In this document: one piece after another, positions 41,251-49,850 of the stretch
Position numbering within the stretch: position 1 is the stretch's first letter
Layout: each line of letters begins with the position of its first letter
DNA from: Trichomonas vaginalis G3
Lineage: Eukaryota; Parabasalia; Trichomonadida; Trichomonadidae
Direction: 5' to 3'
DNA length: 64,000 bases
NCBI RefSeq assembly: GCF_026262505.1
Contig: NC_067205.1
Coordinates: 24,461,585 to 24,525,584, forward strand
Program-made: the position numbers and the translations under genes
Notes under the pieces: model-generated
The model's input: the letters and a program-made list of their open reading frames with translations, nothing else
Told to the model about the DNA's origin: nothing
Databases searched by the model: none

Positions 41251-41444
41251 TAAAAAATTAAATTATTTTAAAATGTAAGACATGAATTTTTAAATTATGA
41301 TTTATTTCAAAACGTAAGAATAAAAAGCGTAAGAATCATACATTTATTTTATCGATTGTATGAAAATTACTTACAAAATCGGTCAATATTGTGTGAATTC
41401 TTACGATTACAAAAAAGTCACTAAACCCTTCATACCCTACTACT
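41251..41444 (-). repeat. Polinton copy 1 right terminal inverted repeat
   Basis: Reverse complement of 21217-21410; tip AGTAGTAGGGTATGAAGGG read on the minus strand. Confidence 0.95.
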
Positions 41445-41450
41445 AATCGA
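41445..41450 (+). repeat. Target-site duplication AATCGA (right)
   Basis: Same six bases as 21211-21216. The host DNA that follows makes GGAATCGAATTTTGTAAAAT, one half of a palindrome when rejoined to the left flank, so the target was a hairpin. Confidence 0.95.
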
Positions 41451-41516
41451 ATTTTGTAAAATTCGATTCCAAAAATTTTGAAGTGAAAAAAGGATTCTAA
41501 TTTTCATGAATGTTAA

Positions 41517-41636
41517 GGGTGCACTTACCACTTTCTGACACTCTCTCAAAAAGAGTTATACGGGCTTGAAGAGGCATAGCAAATAAAACCTTAAACAAGA
41601 AATTTGAGAGAATGTCAGAAAGTGGTAAGTGCACCC
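41517..41636. mobile_element. 120-bp foldback element with TTAA duplication
   Basis: Arms of 34 bases (GGGTGCACTTACCACTTTCT..., one mismatch) around a 52-bp centre, flanked by TTAA at 41513-41516 and 41637-41640. TTAA duplications are the piggyBac hallmark. The same tip GGGTGCAC occurs on the larger element at 46036-47290, so the two are likely one family. Confidence 0.85.
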
Positions 41637-41640
41637 TTAA

Positions 41641-41767
41641 AAGTTCTGAAAATTTGAATGCTTGCAAATGATTTCTTGCCTACAGCAGAGTCTCCAAGCA
41701 GAACAAGCTTGACATCTGGCTTGGCATATTTTCTGGTTGGGAAGAGTTCTGTATTTTCTTGGATCAT
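41641..41767 (-). pseudogene. Rab GTPase N-terminal fragment
   Basis: From ATG at 41767 the minus strand encodes about 42 residues with KLVLLGDSAVGKKSF, the P-loop start of a Rab-type small GTPase. It ends at the TTAA-flanked foldback element; no continuation of the GTPase is seen on its other side. A host vesicle-traffic gene destroyed by rearrangement or by the insertions around it. Confidence 0.75.
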
Positions 41768-42150
41768 TAAAATTTCAAACGAACATCATTGAAAAGAACT
41801 TCTTACATGGCCAAATAATTTCGATGTAATATAACGGAATGTATCCTTGTAAACAATATTTCTACAATAGAAATTGATCAATTATCAATTTTTCAAATCT
41901 TTTCATTTCGTTTTTTTCCGAGTTCAATCTTTATCCATGAACCAATAGTTGCTATTACATGAAATAATTTGATACTTCTTGAATTAGAGTTCTAATTATA
42001 ACTTATGAAAAAAAATTCATAAAAAATATTCATAAAAAAACACTAATATATTTAACAGAACATATAATATGCACAATTGAGAAAATATAATAATATTGCG
42101 CATTATGGTTTCCATGGATTTCTTTGACTTAGTGGAGATCTTACACTACT
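41768..42150. other. AT-rich intergenic DNA
   Basis: Upstream region of the Rab fragment and downstream region of the coiled-coil gene. No gene or repeat seen. Confidence 0.45.
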
Positions 42151-43155
42151 TTATCCTTCATAGTCAGAAAGCCTAAATCTTGAAGCATCATCAAGTAACA
42201 ATTTTGATTTCAATAATTCTATATTTCTCTTCTTATTTTCTATATCCTTCTTCGCATGTGCATTTAATTCATCTAATTTTGAAGCCCATTTTGCACTTAA
42301 TGCAAGAAGTTCCTTTTTCTGAGCATCTCTCAATGTCTTTAAGTTTCTTCTGAATTGGTCATTAAAATTATCTCTTTGTCTATCAATATCACGCTTTTCG
42401 AGCCTATCCGCTCTATTCTTATATTCTATAGCATCATCATATCTGTTCATATATATTAAGTGCCTTTCTTGGTCTCGAATTTCAAGAACTCTTTTTGATA
42501 CTTTTCTGAATGGCGCTGGTAATGTTTTAGGCCACGTTTCTTTAAAGTCAGAGATCTGCTGTTCATGTATTTCTTTTAATTCTTTTTCTGCGTCAGCTTT
42601 AAATTGAAGCATTAATTTTCTTTGTTCATCGTAATAATCTATAGTATCTTGAAGATCATCCTCGAAATCAGCAATCTTGCGCTCGATATTTAAGTAATTT
42701 CCAGAATTTGATATTTTTTGAGGAGATTGATATAATTGAACTTTAATATCATGAATAATATTGTAAATCTTTTGTGCTTGATGATAATCTCTAGCGGAAA
42801 CAGCTCTATTTTTATCTACTTCTAATACAGAAATGATATCTTGTAATGAAGTGGGTGTTGGAATATGAGACATATCATATTCAGATGTTTCTTTAAGTTG
42901 TGAAGTATTTTCTTTAGGCTTTTGCTTCTTTTTGATTGGTCTTGAAGATCGTGAAGAATTTGATGAACGTTGAGATCGAACTGAGCGAGGGCTATCATGA
43001 TAATTTGGTGATGTAATGTTATTAATCTCTTTAACAATGTTTTGAATACGAATTACTGTTTGAGTTCTGCCAGAAGCCATCGCAATTTCTTTTTCGCTTG
43101 CAAGAGGTTCAAAAAGGTACTCCAAATATTGTGTAGGAACTCTTGATAAAGACAT
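42151..43155 (-). CDS. Trichomonad coiled-coil protein, split by hairpin element
   Basis: The body of the gene encodes about 334 residues from the internal Met at 43155 (MSLSRVPTQYLEYL). A Ser/Arg/Lys-rich linker (about 50-90) is followed by a helical repeat region (VLEVDKNRAVSARDYHQAQKI, of the type found in many trichomonad proteins) and a long coiled coil with QERHLIYMNRYDDAIEYKNR. The frame stays open to the edge of a 650-bp hairpin element (43183-43832). Beyond it the same frame resumes across the duplicated 9 bp and stays open to an ATG at 43946 (reading ...HGEAIDKDYLSLIV), so the original start was probably there. If so, this copy is disrupted. Role unknown; probably cytoskeletal or scaffold. 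Confidence 0.6.
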   Translation of the reverse strand: MSLSRVPTQYLEYLFEPLASEKEIAMASGRTQTVIRIQNIVKEINNITSPNYHDSPRSVRSQRSSNSSRSSRPIKKKQKPKENTSQLKETSEYDMSHIPTPTSLQDIISVLEVDKNRAVSARDYHQAQKIYNIIHDIKVQLYQSPQKISNSGNYLNIERKIADFEDDLQDTIDYYDEQRKLMLQFKADAEKELKEIHEQQISDFKETWPKTLPAPFRKVSKRVLEIRDQERHLIYMNRYDDAIEYKNRADRLEKRDIDRQRDNFNDQFRRNLKTLRDAQKKELLALSAKWASKLDELNAHAKKDIENKKRNIELLKSKLLLDDASRFRLSDYEG

Positions 43156-43173
43156 ACCATCAATCAAATTTGA

Positions 43174-43182
43174 AACAATTAG
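43174..43182 (+). repeat. 9-bp target duplication AACAATTAG (left)
   Basis: AACAATTAG, repeated at 43833-43841 on the other side of the hairpin element. Nine-base duplications are typical of Mutator-like elements. Confidence 0.9.
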
Positions 43183-43832
43183 GAGTGCGGGACAAATTTG
43201 CCAAGTGTCACTTTTCAATAACCTTAAATTACACTTTTCTCATTTTTTAAAAAATAACCTTAAATTATATTTGAAGAAATTATGTCTATGATATATGTTT
43301 TATGCTAGAATCTTGGAGTTTTCATGCACTACACAAGAGCTCCAAGGTTCCAAGAGTGAATGCTCAATAGCAATTATAGAGATGTACCTTTTCAAAATGA
43401 CTTTTACTGATTAAATTTAATCAATAGAAGACATTTTGAAAAGGTACCTCTACAATTAGATATACAAGAGATTCAAAGCTTCATTTCAGATAGATTTGAA
43501 ACTTTGAAACTCTTGGTAGATTTTGAGTGAATGCTGACAATCATCTTTGAGAAGGTTTTCTTTAAGAAAACCTTCTCAAAGAGGTTTCTCAGGAGCCCTG
43601 AGGCTCCCTTTCGTAATAATTGGGAGCCTTGGGCTCCTGAGACGAAGAATGGCTTCGCCGAATCTTTGATCAGCAGAGGCCAAATGAAAAGGCCTCTGCT
43701 GATGGATTCTCGGGAGCCCTGAGGCTCCCTTTCGTAATGATTGGGAGCCTTGGGGCTCCTGCAGCAGAGTATCGCTCCGCTCCATTAATTTTTTTTAAAA
43801 AAAGTGCCTTGTGGCAAATTTGTCCTGTTCCC
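43183..43832. mobile_element. 650-bp hairpin-array element, MULE-like ends
   Basis: Terminal inverted repeats with a 14-base perfect core GGACAAATTTGCCA (43190-43203 and complement at 43812-43825), each exactly 7 bases from the end, flanked by 9-bp duplications. The inside is a row of hairpins: about 43311-43352, 43383-43455 (GTACCTTTTCAAAATG arms), 43468-43515, 43545-43583 (perfect), 43588-43640 (CAGGAGCCCTGAGGCTCC type), 43670-43706 (perfect, ATCAGCAGAGGCC arms) and a second copy of the GGAGCC type near 43710-43762. No transposase. It is a non-autonomous element, inserted in a host gene. Confidence 0.9.
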
Positions 43833-43841
43833 AACAATTAG
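43833..43841 (+). repeat. 9-bp target duplication AACAATTAG (right)
   Basis: Partner of 43174-43182. Confidence 0.9.
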
Positions 43842-43946
43842 AGATAAGTAATCTTTGTCGATTGCTTCCCCATGAAACAAATTGATTTGTGGTTCCGATA
43901 TAATATCTGTTTTGTATATTAATATATATGTTGAACACATATTCAT

Positions 43947-44712
43947 CCATTCCAGATTGTTGATTTTTTGCAGAAAAAATATTTCATGTTAGAATATGAA
44001 CTTTGGCACATGCAGAAATTATTATTTATTAAAATTACATATATGCACTATTGTCAAATTTCCATAATCTGAATAATTTTTTCAAATAATACAATAATTC
44101 AACACGAGAGGGTTTGCTTAAGATGCAAAATATCTTTCTCACTACAGTTTTATTAAACTCACATATATGGCTTCATTCGATTACACTTTTTCTTGTGAAA
44201 TATATGGTAGGTCAATTTATTTTATCAACACATGGACATTATACATGGACAAGACTACTCATTCAAACGATGAATCATAAACAGGTAATGTGAGTTTTAT
44301 GAGATACATTCTTTTATAATTTTGCTATTCACAATCCTAGATCCGATTATCACCGAGTTATGTAGTATTAATATTTACATAGTAAAATCTTATAATACGG
44401 ATTTATCATAATTATTTACAAATTTCTGAAAATTAGGATATTTATTAAAAGAAATGATATACAAGATGAAAACACATTTATTCTTACATTGGCCTGATTT
44501 ACAAAATCTCAATAAAATAATGATTAATGAATTTATTTCAAAAATTGTATTTTGGTGAAGATAAATATTAGATATAGCAATATTTAGCTCTGAATTAGAT
44601 ATTCTTATTTATATAATAATATTTGACACATAATATGACGTTACTTTCTATAACGACCACCGCCACCTATCAAAAATGAGAGTTGGCTTTGGCTTCGTTT
44701 TCATTGGTAATA
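43947..44712. other. AT-rich intergenic DNA
   Basis: No gene, RNA or repeat that I can support on either strand. Confidence 0.45.
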
Positions 44713-44907
44713 TTATTTGTAACCTAATTTATATAATAGCGTTTCAACTGAGAATTCATGCTTCAAGTTATTTTTAGAAATTGAAATAGAGAGATTTTCT
44801 AGGTATTTAGCTGTTTGTAAGTCTGCATGTTCTTTTACTTCTGGAGATGAATTATATAGAGGAAGTTGAATGCGATGGCTTTTGGATTCTTGAATTGGAC
44901 TCCATTT
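44713..44907 (-). pseudogene. Possible C-terminal gene fragment, unknown
   Basis: An open minus-strand stretch of about 64 residues ending in a stop (…VETLLYKLGYK), with protein-like composition (SPEVKEHADLQTAKYLENL) that is unusual in this AT-rich spacer. There is no ATG start and the frame loses sense upstream. It may be the end of a decayed host gene. Confidence 0.3.
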
Positions 44908-45357
44908 AAGGTGGCACTTTTCCTGCTTTTTTATTCAAAACCAATCAAAAAAATTGGGTCGGGTTGATTGAGAATTTTGGTTTAATAGTTATTGAAATAA
45001 TACATATATCCGATAACAATAAAAATGATATTAAAAACATAAGAAACAAAGAAATGTCAAATTTCGTTCTTTGATTTTTCTTTAATTTTGACTTCAATTA
45101 GGATTGATAATGATTTAATAGATAATATAATTGAATACCATCATTGTCTGAATTTTATAATTATAATTTATGATATTCCAGTTAAGTAACTCGAACATAA
45201 TAAATTTTAAAATTCCATGAACGTTAAAAGTTTTGAATTTTTTTTTGTTTACTATTGAACATCAGAATTATTTGATTTGAATGATGCTTTGAAATTTAAA
45301 TAAATTTCAATAAATGACAAGTTTTTTATTCTCTAGCGAATTTCTCTTAATTTAATT
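44908..45357. other. AT-rich intergenic DNA
   Basis: Nothing recognised between the gene fragment and the 677-bp repeat. Confidence 0.45.
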
Positions 45358-46034
45358 TATGGCAGTCCCAACGGGAACCGCGGTAATTTACCGAGGTTTC
45401 CGCACACCGGTTCCTTTTTTTAGGAATTTTTTAGATTAAAAAATATGCTTTGTAAATCATTTTTTGTAAATCGGCAAAAATTTGGAAATATTCTGACGAC
45501 AATAAATCTGGGAATAGTATTTTAAATACGAGAACAACCTATTTAAAAGTGTTTCGCTCGATTTTGTATAATTTCAAATTTTCGCATATAGCTTTCCGTG
45601 AATTACCGTGATTTTACCGCCACATCAATAGTTTACGACACTTTTTCCGTAAGTTGAGTAGTTTACTGCACTTTTTCCGTAAAATTGAGTTAGGGAATCC
45701 GTAAGATTACCGTACCTCACTTCTAGTTGAAAATAGCATTAGTATATAATAAAGAGATATATTATTCATATTTTTGATTTTGAATTACGGCAAAAGTGAG
45801 TTCAGAACTTCCAATTATTATTTGATTAATTATGTTAAAAATACTATAAGGAATTAAAATACATAATGTTGAAATTTGAATTACGGAAAAAGTGAGGGTG
45901 AAAGTGAAGTGAAAAAGTAAGATATTTTTTGTTGAAATAATCATAGTTGTACAATTTTGAAACTATATGTAAAGCTATAAATTGAATAAATTCAAAAACA
46001 AAAATTGTTTATTCTTATTCATAAATTTATATTA
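45358..46034 (-). repeat. 677-bp dispersed repeat, copy B (inverted)
   Basis: Reverse complement of 3823-4499, same length, only scattered differences. Its end (TATATTAA) coincides with the TTAA at which the next element begins, so that element seems to have inserted exactly at the repeat's edge. Confidence 0.85.
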
Positions 46035-46035
46035 A

Positions 46036-47290
46036 GGGTGCACACGAGAGGATCATGTAAACTTCAGAATTTAGAACCTTATTTTAGGCATTATCTTGGC
46101 TACCTATTTAGGCTCGAAAAGCAAAAAATATCAAAAAATACAACTTGACTCCATTATGACCCTTTCATGGAGGTAGTTTTTATCCGCTAGTATTTTCCCT
46201 TTGAATCTCTTTACAATTCGAAATCAAATTCAAAACTCAGTAGAAGAAAGGAAGAATCGACTTACTACGGTTGTAATACGAATAAATACATATATTTAAT
46301 TATTTTTATTTACATAATAATTGTTTGAAGCTCATATTCCATCAAATTTTTAAATAAAAACATTAAAATGTTGAAAATGTTCATATATTTTAATAGGGTT
46401 TTGGCACTTTATTGAGGAATTACTACATACATAGTCGAACTGAACTTGATATTTTGAAATTTAAATTATTTATCAAAATTAAAATTTAACTTGAAATTTA
46501 TAATTATTTAGTCATATTTTGCATAATTCTAAGTAGATTTTGTAAAAAATCAAGAAAGAAAAATTTTAACGTGCTTTATTTTTTCTTTTTTATAAGGTCG
46601 CCAAAAAAAGTGCGGAAATTAAAAACCGCAGTTTGAGTACTTTCTGAGAGTCTGTTCGTCAGAAAGTATACATTTGTAAACTTTCTGACACTAAAAAAAT
46701 TTTTGTCCTTTCAAAGTTTTTGACAATGTCAAAAAGTATACATCGAGGTTCTCAATTTTCCTCTCAAACGTCGGTTTTTTAAAAACACTCAATTTTTCAT
46801 CGACCTTAATAATACATATTATTATATAATTAACATATTCATAATGTTTCACCCTTTCAAAAATATAATCCTCCTCCTCTCAAATAAACGTACATACAGG
46901 TGGCCTCTTTTTTCAAAAAATTAAAATTTGAAATTTTGGGCTCAAATATTAGAGATTTTTTCAACCTTCAACGATATATGTTGTCTATATCAGACCTCCT
47001 TTCTTTTTGATACTTAACATTGTTCCTAAATCTTAGCCGTTAAGGCTGTTCTGAAAATATTTTTTTTTTCGAAAAAATTCGAAAAAAATTCTTAAAATTC
47101 AAAAATCCCTTAATTCCTGAGGATTTTGGAAAAAAGTTTTTACATGAACATGTGTATATTATATGAAGTATATTGATAAGGTAAAAATCAAATTTTATTG
47201 CATATTCATCGAGAAAATAAACTAACGAATCCCTCAAAATTGAGAGGGTAATCCTCCTCCTCTCAAATAAACGTACATACGGGTGCACCC
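46036..47290. mobile_element. 1.25-kb TTAA-flanked non-autonomous element
   Basis: Flanked by TTAA at 46032-46035 and 47291-47294, with short inverted tips GGGTGCAC. The inside is AT-rich without a gene. It holds a direct repeat of about 38 bp (AATCCTCCTCCTCTCAAATA...) at about 46867 and 47249, and hairpin-forming ACTTTCTGA segments near 46640-46690 that recall the arms of the 120-bp element at 41517. Likely a piggyBac-type non-autonomous relative of that element. Confidence 0.65.
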
Positions 47291-47294
47291 TTAA

Positions 47295-48306
47295 GGGACT
47301 ATGATTGCTATCTCAAAAATATGCAAGTCCTCAATCAATTTTTTGTCACGGTAACTATATTTATAATTTTTAATTGTTTATTCGTAAAGAAAGTTTGTGA
47401 ATGAACACCTTTGTGATAACATCGATGCCGTTATAATTACAATATTCAACATTTCAGATTTGACAAATTTATCAGAAATTTTTAACCCTCAAAAATCCGA
47501 TTTCATTCTGATCATACTGAGTTAGATCTTCATTGAAAATGATAGCACACAACTTTTATTTATAAATATCTACTAAATCATGAGTTTTTTTGAACAATTG
47601 ATATCGAAATTTTAAACCAAATGAAAGATTTTGAACAACTCCTCCTGAAAACGTAATGCCATTATATTTTAAAATTAAATATCTATGAAAGGCTACCAAA
47701 TGTCAGCAATAAAAAATTTCATCTTTGAATCTAATCGATTTCTAGCAAATATCATATAACAACTTATCCATATGGAAATAGGGAATTTAGTTTCTTGGTC
47801 AGAATAAAAAATTTCATCTTTGTTCTTCTTGAACAATTGAAATCGATAAAAAAATATTGGAAAAACTACAACAAAAGCATAACCAAGAATATATAAATAT
47901 CAAAGAATTCTGTTGGATATATCCGAAAGTTTCAGTAATCCATTTTGGTCTGAAATCAAATTAAATTACTTTTATCAGGATATTTATAGTATTTTAGAAT
48001 AAAATCGTATGAAAATAGTGAATTTAATCTAATTAATTATATTGTAAATGATGTTCACCAATTCGAAATTTATAAATCTGACGATGAAAGTTTCGTTTTT
48101 TATGCCGTAACGTGCTATGGATGTAGTATGATAGATTGCATGATTTTAATTGCAATCGGTTAATAATTATAAAATTCAGCCTTAATTCAGTTCTCAAATT
48201 TTAATTTGAAGGATATAAAAACGAATGAAATCGGCGGATAAATAAATTAAAAATCTTAGAGAGAATATATTATTTGTAATTTCAAAATTCAGAAAATTTA
48301 GAATGA
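47295..48306. other. AT-rich intergenic DNA
   Basis: No gene or repeat that I can support. It ends at the tip of Polinton copy 2. Confidence 0.45.
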
Positions 48307-48680
48307 AGTAGTAGGATATGACGGGTTTAGTGACTTTTTTTGTTACATCTATATATAGACGATGCATTAAAATATATTTATATACTAAACACATTAAAAA
48401 ATTAACATTAATTTTAAAATAATTTATTTATTTATCTTTTATAAAAGAAGCTATATATAGATGATGTCAGATATTCCGCGATTAATTAAACATTGTTTAA
48501 ATCCTGAATGGAATCAATGGAGTCATAATCAAAGACCTCATAAACGAGAAGAAGAAATTAGAAATAATTATTTTCATGAATGAAAGATTCACTACCATAA
48601 TGAAATAAAAAATAAAAAAAATTTTAAAAAATAAACTTTAAAAATTCATGTCTTACATTTTTGAATAATTTATTTTTTAA
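48307..48680 (+). repeat. Rearranged left end of Polinton copy 2
   Basis: Only about 35 bp of the outer tip and about 40 bp of the inner edge (AAAAATTCATGTCTTACATT, 48643) match the terminal repeat of copy 1. Between them, about 48405-48560, lies an inverted copy of the right-end gene of the element (MMSDIPRLIKHCLNPEW, from 48461). So the left end has taken up material from the right end. Confidence 0.8.
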
Positions 48681-48690
48681 TTCGTAAGAA

Positions 48691-49800
48691 ATGAGCGTCA
48701 AAACTAACGACGTGAAAACATTAGGATTCACAAACGAGGAAATAAAGGATATATTAGATGAGATGTGTTATGAAGTTAGTAAATATTATTTAAGAAATTG
48801 TCAAAAATTTGCCGAGTTATTAAATGATTTAGATTATGATGGAAAAATGAATAAAGATGATGTTATAAATTTCTTATATCCTACATCTGAAGAAGAAAAA
48901 CCAAAAGAACCTGATGTTTTCCCTGAATATTATGAAGAACAGATTAAAGATGATGATGAATATGATGAAATTGAAAGACTGGAAAAAATAAGAGATGAAA
49001 TAGATGAAAAAATTAAGGAATTAAGAGAAGTTGAAAAATATAATGAAAATGAAGTAGAGGGTTTAATGAATATCCCAGCTTCAGAATCAGAAGTTCAGAA
49101 ATCTCATGAAGAAAGATATAAAAATTATGTCTCAGAATCAACACAAAATTTATTAGATGGCGAAATAGATGAAACACTTTCAGAAGAAGGTATTAAATTT
49201 ATTCGTAAACATAAGTTACAATTTATTGATAATGAAAAATACCCCTGTATCCTGCTTTCACCACCTTTAGATTCTGAGAAATTCAAAAAAGCTCTTAAAA
49301 ACGTGACATATGCAACTAATACGATTAAGAAAGAAGATCATGATATTTACACAAATTATTATTTAAATAAATGCACGGGTGTTGATAAAGTTTTTGATTT
49401 ATTAGATAAAATATCAAAAGAAACCATTGGAACCTATAAAATTTTGTGTGATTGTGGTTTCATTATTGAAGATACCAATAATGTTTCATATGAAAGAACA
49501 GCACCGAAGGAAGACGAAGTGGAAAGGTCTATACCATTCGTTATTAAGAATATAAAAGATATGAAAACGTATAAGCATTATATTTATTCATTTATTTCAG
49601 AAAAAATGGAAGCAACCCATAAAACATCATCTCATCATTTTATAGCTATTCATACATTCCTTTTCAAAGTTGTGAAATTAAATAAGACAGGAATTAGATT
49701 TAATGTATCAGGGTACGCATTCTTGAGTAAATTAAAATGTATTCGTCACGTCGCAGATGATAAAAATTTATGTGTTCTTAATTCATTTTATGGGCTTTAA
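48691..49800 (+). CDS. Polinton terminal gene, unknown (copy 2)
   Basis: Intact 369-residue frame from ATG at 48691 (MSVKTNDVKTLGFTNEEIKD), preceded by a T-rich leader and GTAAGAA. The parts are as in copy 1: an acidic N-terminal domain with an EF-hand-like LDYDGKMNKDD, a long Glu/Lys linker with coiled-coil character (about 95-125), and a C-terminal domain with CDCGF and KHYIYSF. Position next to the terminal repeat and before the polymerase would suit a replication accessory or terminal-protein-like role, but nothing in the sequence proves it. Confidence 0.65.
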   Translation: MSVKTNDVKTLGFTNEEIKDILDEMCYEVSKYYLRNCQKFAELLNDLDYDGKMNKDDVINFLYPTSEEEKPKEPDVFPEYYEEQIKDDDEYDEIERLEKIRDEIDEKIKELREVEKYNENEVEGLMNIPASESEVQKSHEERYKNYVSESTQNLLDGEIDETLSEEGIKFIRKHKLQFIDNEKYPCILLSPPLDSEKFKKALKNVTYATNTIKKEDHDIYTNYYLNKCTGVDKVFDLLDKISKETIGTYKILCDCGFIIEDTNNVSYERTAPKEDEVERSIPFVIKNIKDMKTYKHYIYSFISEKMEATHKTSSHHFIAIHTFLFKVVKLNKTGIRFNVSGYAFLSKLKCIRHVADDKNLCVLNSFYGL

Positions 49801-49850
49801 AAAATAAACTTTATTTTTATTTATTTTTTAAATTTTTTATTCTTACATAA

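Larger units (their letters stand above)
21217..41444. mobile_element. Polinton/Maverick copy 1, complete ends
   Basis: A 20.2-kb element with terminal inverted repeats of about 194 bp (tips AGTAGTAGGGTATGAAGGG) and a 6-bp target duplication. It carries the Polinton core: protein-primed DNA polymerase B, retroviral-type integrase, A32-like packaging ATPase and a capsid-like protein, plus a primase-SF3 helicase and a phage-collar-type fibre protein. The genes form a rightward block at the left and a mainly leftward block at the right. Its ends are whole, but about half a dozen of its genes are broken, and a 1.27-kb mariner is inserted in the fibre gene. Close similarity to copy 2 suggests it is young. 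Confidence 0.95.

Noticed and set aside
3823-46034. A 42-kb transposon with the 677-bp repeat as terminal inverted repeats
   Set aside because: It would hold two unrelated host genes and a Polinton; no duplication at the outer borders, and the right copy abuts a separate TTAA-flanked element.
46036-47290. 82-residue minus-strand frame at 47040-47288 as a gene
   Set aside because: Low-complexity frame inside an AT-rich non-autonomous element, with no leader or homologue visible.
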